DNA from: Ornithodoros turicata
Taxonomy: Eukaryota > Arthropoda > Arachnida > Ixodida > Argasidae
Direction of reading: 5' to 3'
Assembly (NCBI RefSeq): GCF_037126465.1
Contig: NC_088207.1
Location: 40,298,143-40,362,142 of the forward strand
Length of the DNA stretch: 64,000 bases
This document shows positions 10,516-22,980 of this stretch, piece by piece. Both the position numbers and the translations under genes were made by a program. How positions within the stretch are numbered: the first letter of the stretch is position 1; the number at the start of each line of letters is the position of its first letter. The notes below the pieces were generated by a model. It was not told where the DNA came from. It worked only from the letters and a program-made list of their open reading frames with translations, and ran no database searches.

Positions 10516-12315
10516 CTTAAAGTCATTACAGTGGGATCTGCCTCTCAACGCACATGTACTTTTGATATTAGCGTCAAGTGTAGAAATCGCACATAACTCA
10601 TCATCATCGTCATTCATGTAGTTGTTGTTGTTGCACATAACCCAATTTTTTGCTTCTGTATAACGACCCATAAAGATCGAATAGGTATATCCTAATTCTC
10701 AATTATATGAGTGCGTCGTCATTTGCGTCAACACTGAGGCATGAGAAGTCGTTTTTACAAACCCGCATGTACGAAACGCTGTAATAGCGGACCTTCGCCG
10801 AAATGCGAATTGCAGTTCACGTTCAATGTGTACAACACCACGGGGCCCTGAAGCCCACTATGCGGCAAATGGTCACGGACGGTTCACGTTTTGTAAACTT
10901 CTGGGGTACCGTTCATCACCGCGCATTGTGATCTGCTTCTCTTTTCGTCGACAGCCGGCCTCGCGACGGTACAACTGAACTAAAACTGTATGCAGCATGA
11001 TTGCGGTTAATATCATCATCGTCGTCGTCGTCATAATCGCCATTGTCACCCTTACCCTTTAAGGGTGGGATTAGATGAGATAAACGAGAGAAACGAAAGT
11101 GTCGACGGAATATCTCACGTCTTGTCTCACGCCTTGTCGTGTTATTGTCTGTTGTGATCTGCGTAGGAATTACGCGTTTTATGCGTGCACACGTTCGGCA
11201 GCATCCGTTACGCCGCAGGTTGCAGCCGTCGCCTCACAAAGTTCCTTGTATCTGATGTACAGATAGTACACAAATACAGTGTATTGCTCCCGCTCTATGC
11301 ACGGAAGGGAAATCGTACGCAGAGCGCTCTCAGGGATGACCGACGCGTCACACTGAAGCACGCGCGTCCACCCTTCACGCGTCGTTGAAAGTGTGGGACT
11401 TACGGGCGCGAACTGAACAGCACGTCAAATATTTAGCCAGCATCCTAGAGCACCCCCTTTCTGTCGAAGAGCGAACAATCTGATTACTAAACTGAATATG
11501 TGCAGTTCGTACATGCCCGTGGTAGTCGAACAGCCCAGGGCGATTGTTGGTGACCGCTGTCGAGACAAGCTTCGCGTGCGTCCACGTCAACAGAGCGCCG
11601 TATGTATAGCATATACAGCTTTGAAGCGCACAGGAGGGGGTGCTCTTAAAAGTCTTTGAGTGTTTGGAATTGGAGAACGTCTCGAGAACGCTTGTATGCG
11701 TAAGAAACGTTTGCTCTGGAAGCAAGATATTGGATATGAGGAGCGTGCGTGATAATGGTTTTATAGAGCGCAGCGTGAGTGAGAAGAATGCATGTATGAA
11801 ACGCGCGAATCAGGAACGAATGGGAGAGCTAACACAATGTAACGAGCCGTAATAGCTGGACACGAGTTAAAATGTGTGTGTGGGGGGGGGGGGGAAACTC
11901 GGGGTGGTAATGTAATGCAATCTAATGTAATGGAGATATCTGCGAGTCTTGCCATCACCATTTGCCCGAAAAAGGTAATGATGAGAAGGAACCAGAATGG
12001 TGAGATCTGTCATAGGAACCAGCATCCTGCACGCAGGAACAACTTTACGCACGCCAACATAAACAGCCGTAAAAAGTAATGTACTGAACATATGTCGCGG
12101 CGTATCAGTAGCAATCAGTAGAGAATTCTGACTGCGTCGGGACTAACCTTTCTATATTTTACTTTCTTTTTCCCATCCAATCCAGTCCAATCCAAACCAG
12201 AAATCAGTAGAGAGCTTGCAGCGGGAACTAATAAAAGCTCGACATTGCAAGAAGGCTTAAGGGTCTGTAGGAGATGCAAATCTGGGTTGAAAAACGTAGA
12301 AATTCTGCAGGAAAA
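10516..12315. other. No gene recognised; simple repeats only
   Basis: A GTTGTTGTT run at about 10621, a CGTCGTCGTCGTC run at about 11020, a G13 run at 11882-11894 and a TAATG-like stretch at 11909-11930. The ORFs are short and featureless. Confidence 0.45.
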
Positions 12316-12412
12316 GGGAACTGCGGCTGGGGGATATATTTATCAAAAAAAAAAGAGAGAGAGGGAAAGGTTAGCCGGCGTGCTATTCAAAAAATAAATA
12401 AATAAATAAATC
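12316..12412 (-). repeat. Family T 3'-end repeat, minus-strand copy, followed by AAAT-type tail
   Basis: Reverse complement of the family T order: GATATATTTAT, A/G-rich run, GGAAAGGTTAGCC, then TGCTATTC. An AAATA microsatellite (12393-12412) adjoins it. Confidence 0.6.
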
Positions 12413-14993
12413 AAAAAGTGGGGGAGATTACTATACAGAGAAGCAAAAATGATAAGACATTCGCGAAGAAAATTTTACCAGTAATTCCTCAGTAGATTGT
12501 TCAGAAACAGCGAATAACTTTCCTATGAACAAATAAATAAAGGAAGCCGAAGAAGATACAGCGCAACGTGTCCTCTGGAATAATCTGCAATAGAAGAGGG
12601 GAGATATTTGAGGAGTCCAGGATCAAATAAACTGTCTCAGTTGAAGTTCAGTGCCATAGTGCAATATCTGTCTCTATTGTCTTCGTTTGTGGGTTATTTT
12701 ACCTTGAGGGGTGTTTAGCGATTTTAGAGCAATGTCATCTGGCAGGCTTCTTCCCGACAACTGCCACACAAAAGCTTATGCGGATATCGGCATGCACTGA
12801 TGGCATCATGATGATAAGGATCATTATGTTATCAGGAGGTCGTCGGCTAAAAGATGGCCTTCCAAAAGTTGGCGGGGGGCAAACACATCACCAAAAACTT
12901 CGACTGAGAAGACTTCGTCCGCAAGACTATGGATACTTCTCTTTTTAAACACATACGGTGCCCTTTCGAATCGTATTCCAGGAATAGTCGCTACATACGA
13001 TACTGCTGCATTCTCTTCTCATCACCCAGCACAAATTGCCCTTCCAAGCTCCTTTGTCCAGGATACACGTCCTGTCGTTCATTCCGATACTTCTGTCAGG
13101 AACCTGCTCGGTAGACAAGCAGAACGTGACCTGGCACACGGATGAGAGCAGCAAATACAAATGGGGCAACGAAGAGGTTCCCCCATTCCAGCGGTACATA
13201 ACAATCAGTTGAGATACGTCATTGGTGATGCGCTGTCGAGTCGTCGTTAAACGAATCGATGGCCAACATATCCCGTAGGAAGGGTTGCGGCTTTCTGGAG
13301 TTTACCTTTGTGCGTATGCGGAGAGGAGAGCGTGTTTTGCGGTTTACCTTTTTTTGTGTGAGTGCAAAGTTTTTCTTCGTTTGTTGTTTACAACTGAGCA
13401 ACAGTACACCTGAGTAAAAAAAAAAAGGCGATGACAACTGTGAAAAATATGAGAAATTTCCTCATGTCGAGTAAACTCGGTAAACAGCGTGCCCTAAACA
13501 GCGATTCTACTGCAGAGGGGCCTCAAGGCAAGGATGGAGCTAATTCGCATTACACGGATTCTCCGGGCATTGTTAAATGAAACACCGTTGAGAGACTGTT
13601 GTGGATTTGAGTCCAGAGAGCCATCCTCCTTTTATAGCGGTGGCTGCTGACCTGCGAGATTGATACAAAAAGGAAACAAACGCTGTCAAACAACCCTCAG
13701 GGCATGGCTTTTCTTACTGAGCTCCCGGTTACACGAAACGTCAAACAACAATAATAATAATAAATGCGAAATTTTTCTGATAAATTCGAATAGGTTTAAA
13801 TTTTACCGGCATATGCTTTTGAGATTCTTTTCATACAGATACAAGAAACCAGAATCCCGTGCATACCCCACGACTATATCGTGTTGGTTGCATCCTTGAT
13901 GTGTCGCTCATCTGCTCCACATCAAGAGGGTTCAGCAAATTATTTGCATGTTGAATGGAGGGTATAGCTGAGTAATGCTCTCATGTCGTGCTTGGCGAGT
14001 CGCCGCGAAAGTTGACATCACATTAACCAGTGATGAGATTAGAGAAATATCCAGCGTGATGGATTATGATAAAAGCTGGTCCTATAAAGTGCATTACTTC
14101 TGCCTTTTTCTGCCCTCGAAGTGTACTGAAGCTAGCACGCCACAATCCCTATACCTGCATAGTAATAACAGTGTGCTTGCAGCCATGAAAGCATAAGACT
14201 TTCCTCTTGTTATCGTACGAGGCGTAGTGTTTTAATGAAAGGTTAAGACATGGGTCTGTCGACCATCCATTACGGGCTTGAGTAAGCGCGTATCCCTTGT
14301 CCTCCTCGATGCCCTGAGAGAATAAGCAGACATTTTGGAATTGGTGAGGCTAAGGCTAAGTTGCGAGCTTATAGGCAACGAGCTGTGATAACGATGTGTA
14401 AAAATAGACTGGAGTACAGCGCTTCTTCAGGGTAGCAATGTTCCGTCTCTGTGATCCTTTGTTATCCCTTCACTGTTCTTGAGTGCTTTTGAGAAGAGGA
14501 TACCGAGCTTTCCTGTACAAATTACCGCATCTGCATTTTCAAACGTGGCTAAATTACAGTGCAATTACGTTCGCGTCACAGACTCGTTCAATTTGCGAGG
14601 GGAAATCAGGTGAGAGATCATCCACTTGCACGCTGGCGATTTGGTTGAACCTTTCTCCGTGCGCCGCTGCATATCTGCAGAGGCATATCCGGGAATTTTC
14701 CCACTTGAGCGAACATGAGACACCAAGACATTAGGCAGTTCTACCGGTCATCTCACATTCAGCAGTTGCGGTTTTCGTGGAGTTACCTGCAGACACCTGT
14801 AGCAGGTTTAGAATAACTCTTATTCGTCTCCCTGGTAGAAAAGCGGTATGCTTAGAGAATAACTGTATTAACAAGCGTCCAAAGGCAAGACACAGCACAG
14901 GCACATAACTAGGACCAAATCTCGCATTGGCAGAAACTCATCATCAGGACCGTGGAACTCGATTACACTGACTACACCAAATCAACTTACCAG
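12413..14993. other. No recognisable feature
   Basis: 2.6 kb without an ORF above 85 codons and without any of the repeat families seen elsewhere. It could be unique intergenic or intronic sequence. Confidence 0.4.
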
Positions 14994-15282
14994 TTTTTTT
15001 TTTTTTTGAGTTCGTGTTAGCGCCACGAAGCAACTGTGGCTATCAGCGGCGTACAGACGTGGAGAGATGGAGAGAGGACACCAGGAAGGAGTGGGTGAAA
15101 GAGGGGTTAGCATGCGTCCTGGGCCGACTTCAGAGAGAACTGTGCCGACATTCGTCTGGAAAGTCTTCGGAAAACCCAGGGAAAACCTCAGACAGCACAG
15201 CCGGTGACACGATTCGAACCCTTGTCACCTCCCAGTCTCTGCGTGGAAAACGATCATCCTAACCACTATGCCACGGGAGCTG
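14994..15282 (-). mobile_element. tRNA-derived SINE, family A body with a different tRNA-like head
   Basis: T14 at 14994-15007 is the A-tail on the minus strand. The body matches the 5804 copy. The head (15282 down to about 15205) carries box A TGGCATAGTGGTTAGGAT and box B GGGTTCGAATC, a Glu/Asp-like pattern rather than the Leu/Ser-like one at 6076. Thus one body is attached to two head types. Confidence 0.87.
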
Positions 15283-16275
15283 GTATCAGTTCAGTGTATC
15301 GTATTATGGATGTTCAGTCCAGACTAATTTGTCCAGAACCACGAAACACCCCAGTCGTCACCAAAATAAAGTTTGTTATCCAGACCTCTGTTGTCGTAGT
15401 ATTCCCCCTACTTGGACCCAAACAGCTTGATATTTGATATTCCCCATGATATTTTGTACTAGACGTTTGAAATGATAGCTACGCAATCCATGGCCCGTAA
15501 GAAGAAAGGAAGGAAATTGCTTATTTTTTAGATTTATAAGAGCGTTCAGCGTGCTGAAATTACACTGTAAACTTCCCGAAATCAGTGTGCCAACGAAATG
15601 CAAGTTACATCTCACCTGCGGCCCGCGTCACACAACTGAACCTTGCCGTCACAACTAACCCAAGTTCCCATGCCTCCTTCAACAAGCCTCTCGTCTGCCC
15701 TCTAAGTCATCTCGTCCATCGTTTCTTCTGTATTTCCTTCTTCGGCTTTCCTTTCATCTTGATCTTTGCATCGATAGAGGAGGACGTCTGTGGAGGTAAA
15801 TCTTCTTTCTCAATCAATATGATCAACGCGATCGATACTCCTGCTTTCAAAAACACTGGCTCCATCCTATCCTTGATCTCGCCACTCCCAGACGTTCAAC
15901 GCTCGACGTTATCACATCCGAGATCGCTCATCTTTCAAATGATGAGGGGACTCCGCCCGGGAAGAGTTGAGAAATCGCGTTCCACAACTGCATCTTCGAG
16001 AGATAGATTATGGAGCTGGACGTTCGTGTAGCGGCTCCAATTCGGAGAAAGCCGCATTGGAATGGGCTAGGAATGGGCCGCTTCGATCACGCTGTGCTCG
16101 TCGCGCGTAAAAGATTATTCCGAGAACCTGAATTATGGTACGGCAAAGTTAACGCAACATTTTTATACGAGCTTCGGATGATGGTAGAAGTTTCCCCCTA
16201 CTGGAACGTCTCGGTACTTGTTTGGTCACATGCACTTCGGGGAAGCTGGGTTGGTCGTCTAGATCCTCTAGAATT
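15283..16275. other. No gene that I can confirm
   Basis: A 148-codon ORF (15585-16031, plus) and an overlapping 92-codon ORF (16010-16288) occur. Neither has a domain, signal peptide or motif that I recognise; coding status is unknown. Confidence 0.3.
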
Positions 16276-16897
16276 CAGTGGTTTTTAACTTACGTTATTC
16301 GAGGGAACACGACCTCAAGGAACCAACTACACTGGTGCAACTGTGTCGAAGTGGGGAGGCGAACTTGATGTCACAGAAGTAGCAAATTATTTATTCTGTT
16401 TAACTGATTATTGAATCGGGTATAATTACAATTCATTTTATTACATACTGGTTCGTCGCAAGACTCCCCTTGATGATGAAAGATGAAAGTCACTGAAAAG
16501 GTTAGCCAGCTGTAGGGCCAGCTCAGTTTATCTCCCCTTGAGGCTTGCCGGATCCATACAACTATTTCACAGTACTTTCCCGCAGATAAAACTTTGTGGG
16601 CTGCCACTGAAGCTTGTAAATCCTAAGTCCATATACAAGCAGGAGAGTATCTCCGACTTTCCAAGTGCGTGGTGCGGAGAAATTGACCTCTACTCTTTAC
16701 AATGAGCGTCAGTGGTGTCATCCTGGTCTTCGTGATCTCGATGTGAATCTCAATACAAACGATCAAACGTCGAGCACGGTCTCATTACCAAGGCTGTCCG
16801 AGAGCGAGCCTTTGTAGGCAGTCAAGTTTCACTCGCGGGTGCTGCATCCGGTTCGCGGAACCCCTGCGTTCCGCAGAACCCCGATGGAGAAACGCTG
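16276..16897. mobile_element. hAT-like non-autonomous element (622 bp)
   Basis: The left end is CAGTGGTTTTTAAC and the right end GGAGAAACGCTG, the inverted CAGYG-type ends of hAT elements. Near the right end is a hairpin-rich GTTCGCGGAACCCC / GTTCCGCAGAACCCC pair, common in hAT MITEs. The flanks share CTAGA words (left ctctagaatt, right atctagat) but not a clean 8-bp duplication. No ORF. Confidence 0.6.
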
Positions 16898-17437
16898 ATC
16901 TAGATAATGGGCTTGAGACTGCGGAAGTAAGTGATGTACCCACGCGGGATCAAGCCTCGCACTCTTCGTTTAGTCGTTGCTGTTTTGCTCTCTCCGCTTC
17001 CGGCTTCTTCATTTTCAATTGAAATATATTACCATCTTCCTGAGCTGGGAAAACGCGAAAGATTCGCTACGTAGCTGGAATGCTTCTCCTGCATACACTG
17101 GACAAGCGCCGTGAAAGCACGCTTTACAGGAGACCAGAACGGGTGGAGTGGCGGACGGACGGTAGTTTTATCTGAGTTACGACAACTGTATTTGGTGGAC
17201 GATGAGTGGGGAGTTTCATCTGCAGGGTCGATGCCCTGGCTTCGTCTGAGTTCACTCTTTATTTTTAGAATGTATTCTGCATTAAAACGAAAATAATTTT
17301 TCACGTTACCTTAACTGAGTTTCGGAGTCTCTTCGACAGGTAAAGGGAATTGAGCTAGGGTATTATTTCGGCTACATCTTCCTTACCGTTCATGTGTTAT
17401 TGAAAACGGAAAATACGTGTCTGCCTGTACGCGTGTA
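16898..17437. other. No recognisable feature
   Basis: A 91-codon minus-strand ORF (17029-17304) has no family that I recognise. Nothing else noted. Confidence 0.35.
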
Positions 17438-17439
17438 TA

Positions 17440-18098
17440 CGGGGTGTTTCACCTAAAGTGATAAAAAATTCTAACTGGCGACGTACTCGCCTGAGGATTG
17501 TGGGACTTTGGGCAATTACCTTCTGGAAACTTTTGCCACCATTGAGGAAGGCTTTGGACAGTTTTTAATTGCGGGAAATTTATTTTTGTCAGTTGAACTT
17601 TTAAAATTGCCTAGCGAACCTCACTTTTTTTTACAGAAATATGAAGTCCTCCACGAATAACCGCAGACCCAACAAAAACTATGCACAGTATCGCAACAAA
17701 AATAGTCGAAAAAAAAAAATTAGTAAAATTTCCGCTTTAGCCCCGCGTGCTTGATGGTCTCAAAGAAGAGCGCATGGGAGATGCGGGAAGGGGAGGAAGT
17801 GTTTCCGCCTCTTGTTTTACGTTTATTTCCCCCGCTTTGACCATGACGCTGGTGAGAGCAGTCTTATCACAAAGAAAGCAAAACAACCGTCTTATCACAA
17901 AGAAGGCAAAACAAATGAAGGCAGGACCACTTTCTCCTCAAAACCCACATTTCGCGGGCGCTTCTTTGCGAAAATCAAGCAGGAGGGGCTAAAGCGTAGT
18001 TTTTACTATTTTTTTTCGACTATTTCCGTTGAGATACTGTGCATAGTGTTTTATTTTTTGCGTAGGATATTTTATCACGCTAGGTGAAACACACTGTG
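17440..18098. mobile_element. Mariner-type MITE with asymmetric arms (659 bp)
   Basis: The ends GGTGTTTCACCTAAAGTGAT and its near reverse complement ATCACGCTAGGTGAAACAC flank the element, with TA outside each (17438-17439 and 18099-18100). A second inverted pair (CTATGCACAGTATC at about 17680 and GATACTGTGCATAG at about 18032) lies ~240 bp from the left end but only ~55 bp from the right end, showing an internal deletion or insertion in one arm. A ~27-bp direct repeat with core CTTATCACAAAGAA occurs twice at 17860-17912. No transposase. Confidence 0.78.
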
Positions 18099-18100
18099 TA

Positions 18101-18742
18101 AGAGTAGTAATCCTCGGAGTTTTCAAACCAACACGTCATTTTTCGTCATGCACTCCAGAGCGACAGAACTACACAAAAACATGAAGAAAAACACTGCTTC
18201 AGGTCACGAGAGAGTCCCAGATCCTTAAGGGGCGCTTTCATAGCCCTACTCAATATGTGAATAGAAGGCGTGCACATAACAAAGAAATGTATATGCATCA
18301 CCTATTTCGGTAAGCGCGTACTGAACGTGGAAGACGTATGAGTGGAATAGTCAAAGGTAAGTGTCTTAGTTTCCCGTCGTCATCGCCGTCAAGAATGCAC
18401 TCCATGTAACGGACTTCGATTTCTGAGCGTGAAAGCCTCGAATGATGGAGGGGCGAAATTTCATCTGAAGCAGCGAAGTAAAGATCACCTTGACGAGATT
18501 TAGGAGGTGGCGTCAGCTGGCAGTATGTGCTCGCTACAGGATAAACGTGAAGGCAACATAACTGCATCGACGCCATTTTGTTTTGAAAGTAGAGGCTATT
18601 TAATAAAGCACTTAGAAAGTGCGCTGAATGAACACCTTAATAGGCTACAATGTTCTCTGGAACGCCTTGTGGAAAAATGTACTTATCAGGTATGCCCGTA
18701 CTGAGTCAGAAACTAGATCCTTCCTTCCGCATGGTGCGACTT
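18101..18742. other. No gene that I can confirm
   Basis: A 92-codon minus-strand ORF (18298-18576) has an acidic segment but no known domain. Confidence 0.3.
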
Positions 18743-20122
18743 ACCCCTGAATTTGTAGATGTGACTTGATCTCAACTCAGACTTGTGCAAAATACTGCCC
18801 AAAAGTATTTAAAATGAGATACTAAATACTTCACGTAAAAAGTATTTAAAATAGAGTACAAAATACTCAAAACTGAAAGTAATTTGAGTAGAGTACTAAA
18901 TACTCTCGGAAGTATTTAAGATACTCTTTAAAGTACTTTAATATTAGCAGTATGTGAGGCGCGTATTCTGAACGCGGCCGTACAAATGAAAGGAATAAAC
19001 TTCATCTGCCATGCTTAAGCGTATCTTTTATTTGCAAGGTTTTGGTGTTAATTAACACCAAAACCTTGCACCAAAACCTTGCTGACTTACTTCGTCAAGC
19101 CGCAGCATGCCTGGCATTCAGCATGCATACATAGCCTGGCTGACATTTCAGGTTTTTTTTTTAGGTTTTTTTTTCTTCAGGCTAGCTTCAAGGTAGCCCG
19201 AGCGCTGACTTGACATTTTCACCACACGTGTCAAACCGAACTCGCTGCGTAAGAACGCTTCAAGCCGAGCAAGGTATTTCGGAAGTGCATTGGGGCTCTT
19301 CCAATGCACCTGCAAGTCAAGTTGAGTCACAGACTTGTACGTATCTTGAGTACGTACTCAGAATACCGTATTTTAAATACTTTTTCCGTTATTTGGTACT
19401 CTACACAATATTTTTGTGACGAGTATTTTTAACTGAATTAAGATACTTTTTTTTTTGCATTTGCTACTCACTACTCAAAATACTTTCCTTTCTCATCAAG
19501 CACGCTTCCCGCTGTGTCCAAATTTTCAGCTCACTGGAGTTTCACCCTCTCTTCTTTTTGCGTTCTTTTTTTCGGGCATCCGGGAATCTGTCATTTATCC
19601 TCCTGTATAATAGGCTGGTCCCATGTTTCGCCTTGTTGTTAATAGCCAAGTTCGTCAGAAAACGGTTCCTATACGTATTGCCAGGTGAATCCCCAGTATT
19701 TATCAGGAAAAAGTATTTAAAATACTGTATTTTGAGTACGTACCCAAGATACGTGCAAGTCTGTGACTCAACTTGATTTGCAGTAGCATTGGAAGAGCCC
19801 CAATGCACTTCCGAAACACCTTGCTCGGCTTGAAGCGTTCTTACGCAGCGAGTTCGATTTGACACGTGTGGTGAAAATGTCAAGTCAGCGCTCGGGCTAC
19901 CTTGAAGCTAGCCTGAAGAAGAAAAAAAACGAAAAAAAGAAACCCCTGAAATGTCAGCCAGGCTATGCATGCATGCTGAATGCCAGGCATGCTGCGGCTT
20001 GACGAAGTAAGTCAGCGGGAGGGTCCAGGAAAGAAGCAAACAATTTTGAGCGAGGACAGGTCTTGGCGCAGACTTGCACAACTAAAGATGCAGCTTTAAG
20101 TCACATCTGTAAATTCGGGGGT
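18743..20122. mobile_element. Nested foldback element (1.38 kb)
   Basis: The outer ends ACCCCTGAATTTGTAGATG and CATCTGTAAATTCGGGGGT are inverted copies. Inside, arms of about 330 bp (19082-19410 and 19695-20020) are near-perfect inverted copies, including GGCTGACATTTCAGG, CACACGTGTCAAA and a T-rich run. Stretches dense in AGTATTTAAAATAC and AAAGTACTT words border the arms. The arms read as mirrored short ORFs, which is why similar peptides appear on both strands. No transposase is visible. It is either one foldback or a foldback inserted within another. Confidence 0.75.
19034..19069. repeat. Perfect 36-bp palindrome
   Basis: GCAAGGTTTTGGTGTTAA is followed at once by its exact reverse complement, with no spacer. 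A further partial copy of the right half follows (to 19082). Confidence 0.9.
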
Positions 20123-20642
20123 TAGTCTAAATTGCACTCATCGATTACACAGTGATTTTTTAGTGATATTCTATGTACAGATGCGTATTCGAATAGGTAT
20201 ATGTATGCTGTGAGCGTGGTGAAGGTACTGAAGAAACTGCGCCATGCAACTGCTATTGTGTTTAACGTGAGAAATATAAAGTGCGATATAAGGTACATGG
20301 TGCATTGGATTACCAGTTACCTTACCGTTTCTAGTGCGACACAGACCTCCGGTCACTATAGGACTTGTGTTGATGGAGCCAACTTCTTCGTTCAACATTT
20401 AATTTCTCTCAATCACTCACTCACTCAACACACACCTTGTGTCACAGAGTTTATGAAACTTCGATGGTAAATGTGCTAATGTATGTAATAGATCTATGTC
20501 TCAAACCTAAATATAAGAATAAAGAAAAGCGGCCTGCAGCAAAGACGGAACGAGGATAACAGATGGTATCACCAGCAAGCATAATGTGTACTTGTTTACA
20601 CTGCGATAGGAGCGGCGGCGCTCGCAGAGAAAAGTCTTGGCG
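20123..20642. other. No recognisable feature
   Basis: Short ORFs only; a CACT microsatellite near 20415. Confidence 0.35.
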
Positions 20643-20735
20643 ATGAACAGCAGCAACAACAACTACATGACATCAGGGGTTTCACCGCTGCGGTGCGGTA
20701 CCCTACCCCATTGCACGTGGAACCGTACATGAAGA
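20643..20735 (-). repeat. Dispersed 3'-terminal hairpin module (family H), minus-strand copy
   Basis: Read on the minus strand: AATGGGGTAGGGTACCGCAC, a short hairpin, then a GTTGTTGTTGTT-type tail. The same ATGGGGTAG…CCCCAT hairpin with microsatellite tail recurs at 20861, 34918, 40556, 46560, 47368, 57681, 62095 and 62190, and resembles the 3' ends of LINEs and their SINE partners. Confidence 0.6.
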
Positions 20736-20860
20736 AAGTGAGAGAAGGAATAATAATAGAAAACACGCGCGCAAGCTAAAGCGATGAGTCCAACATGCTA
20801 CGTATTAAAAATGCCTGCACGCACCATTAAAAACGCAGCCAAATGCGTACTATTATAAAG

Positions 20861-20940
20861 ATGGGGTAGCATTCTGCTCAATACGCAGAAGACATCCCCA
20901 TATCATCATCATGTCTCTCTCTCCCTCTCTCCCTCAAACC
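20861..20940 (+). repeat. Family H 3'-terminal hairpin module, plus-strand copy
   Basis: ATGGGGTAGCATTCTGCTC, then CAGAAGACATCCCCAT, then ATCATCATC and a CTCTC tail. The GGGG…CCCC stem and microsatellite tail match the copy at 47368. Confidence 0.65.
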
Positions 20941-21923
20941 AAGACCAATGGGGCAGTGTACCGCCATGGCGATGGCGAATGACCCACCACGTCGTCATCA
21001 TCCAATTTATGTGTGTGCGTCCTCCAAACCATCCCTGTCATAGCCGCTAGACGTATACAAGCCATATATACGGCGGCATACATGCGGCAAAAATATACTC
21101 GAGGGTTTTGCGCTGCGCCTTTTTACGTACGTTTTATTCTCCTCAGATTTTACGTCTGTCACTCCGTGAGAAGCAATTTGCACGAATGTAGCTCGGGGCT
21201 TATCGTTCTCGATGTGCGAGATCCCTTATTCATTCAACCCGCGAGTACGCAACAGGGTAAGACAGCTCGTATTCCCGGTCTCACTGGGACTCTTGAAGAT
21301 TTCGGGCGAAATACTACCCCACCAAGTGCGCGTCGTTGTGGCAATTATCCGTGGTGACAATCCGGGTTTTAATATTCGTAACTTGAGACAGTCGAGAGCT
21401 GCACTTAATTTACTCTGAGTACGAGGAAAAATTGTGGCGCGCGTTTTGGTGCGATATATTCCCTGTCAGCGTTTCCCTCTTTCCGTGTATCAAGAGTGAT
21501 ATAATGTTATTGCCTACTTGGGTTGTACGAGTGTTATCATTGCGAAAAGATGCGAGTTCCTAGATTCTCATCCCAGCTTTTAATGAATCCTCTTCTCTGT
21601 GACTACGAGGTCGGCGCAGCTTTAGCGTCACATTTATTTTCGTTTGATCTCAGTTAATTTTTAGGGACATTGGCTGATATTGCCACACGAATGGACGACA
21701 CATCCTTGTACGCGCTACCAGCCTTTCAGGAACATAACCCAACGGGGCCTTTGAGCTACGGTCTTAAATAAATCAAATAAAATTAATATGCAAGCGACCT
21801 GGTATGTGGTTGACGCTGACGAGATATTCCTGGTTTCGAGAAAGACAAGTAGACATAACACAGACACGAACAGCACAATTTCGTTACGCTGACATCTTTA
21901 CCGCGAAACGTAAATCTGAGCAC
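20941..21923. other. No gene recognised
   Basis: Short ORFs without domains. A segment at 21720-21775 ending in AAATAAATCAAATAAA may be a decayed LINE tail. Confidence 0.35.
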
Positions 21924-22140
21924 TATGTATTTATTCATTTATTTATTATACCTTAAGGGCCCGAAACGGCATTATATCAGGGGGAGTAATACAATCCATG
22001 CCTAGCACTAAACTCAGCATATCATTATCAAAAAGAAATGCGGAAAAATACAAAACGGGCAAATGTAGAAAATGCAAAAGCACTCTGATAACAGACAGTA
22101 TAGCAACATACATTCCACGGCATAACACACCTGAAGATTC
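21924..22140 (-). mobile_element. CR1/Jockey-like LINE 3' end
   Basis: On the minus strand the segment ends CGGGCCCTTAAGGTATAATA followed by AAATAAATG-type repeats. This matches the pattern of the 3' end of the CR1-like element at 28965 (GGGCTCTTTGAGGTATTTAC plus AAATAAAT repeats). Only the non-coding tail is recognisable. Confidence 0.5.
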
Positions 22141-22179
22141 AGTTACAAAATATGTGCGACGAGGAAGCCTTGAATCGTT

Positions 22180-22225
22180 CCTCTCTTTCTTTTTTGCAAT
22201 AAACATATCCTCCCACTCCACCCCC
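22180..22225 (+). repeat. Family T 3'-end fragment
   Basis: CTTTCTTTTTTGCAATAAACATATCC matches in order the last part of family T at 8990-9030 (T-rich run, then AATAAACATATCC). Confidence 0.45.
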
Positions 22226-22375
22226 TTTGAACTGTACAGAATATGGTAACGTGCAACACCAGCGGTCACAAAGGCGGTGCCCCGCTTTCTGCGTGATACG
22301 GACCTGGGCTCCCTGTGAGCCGGGTTTCTTTCTCATTTCTTTCTTTTCTTTTTTTTTCTGCCAATAAATTACCTC

Positions 22376-22480
22376 CCTTTGTTCCCCTCTCCTTCCTGCT
22401 GTCCTCTCTCCGTCTGTCCACATGTGTACACCGCTCATAGACACCGTTGCTTCGCGGCGCTAACCCGGAATAAAAAAAAA
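22376..22480 (+). mobile_element. 5'-truncated family A SINE
   Basis: The last ~100 bp of family A ending CGTTGCTTCGCGGCGC and an A9 tail (22472-22480). I see no clear target duplication. Confidence 0.82.
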
Positions 22481-22976
22481 TCAATGTGACAACAGAGGAT
22501 GGTGAACAAATTCTACTCATATGTTGCAGAGGGACAGTGGAATTCACGAAGCTTGACGCACGCGCTTTAGGACAGACGACATGACAAGAATGGCAACCTG
22601 GAGTAATGAAATGTAACAAACCTGACGGCCCTGCTTTGAAAATAGATTCTCATTCTGCTACGAGAGTGAGTTGATAAGGGGTCCATATTGCTGCGGCATA
22701 CTCTAGCTTTGAGCGCACATAAGTTTCATATGCAAACTGTTTTACATCTGGGGTAGTTGATTCCAAGTTACGTTTCACCGAGACCTTGTTAGCGCCAGAG
22801 ATCACATACTGTACAGCTCCAATTCAAAGTTAATAACAATACTGGAGAAAATTCTCTCTGACTGCCTCACTGAGCGTGATAACAGCGACCCTGGCGGAAC
22901 TTGGGGAATATTAAGTGAGCAAAACCCTTGCGTTAAATTAAGATTTTCTCTTTTTTTTTCTTCTTTTTTTTTTCGA
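22481..22976. other. No recognisable feature
   Basis: Unassigned sequence ending in a T/C-rich tract (22945-22973). Confidence 0.35.
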
Positions 22977-22980
22977 TTAA

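Noticed and set aside
15585..16288. 148- and 92-codon overlapping plus-strand ORFs
   Set aside because: No recognisable motif; the second runs into a hAT-like element. Left as unassigned.
17029..17304. 91-codon minus-strand ORF as a transposase exon
   Set aside because: No catalytic motif, no inverted repeats around it, and no neighbouring exon found.
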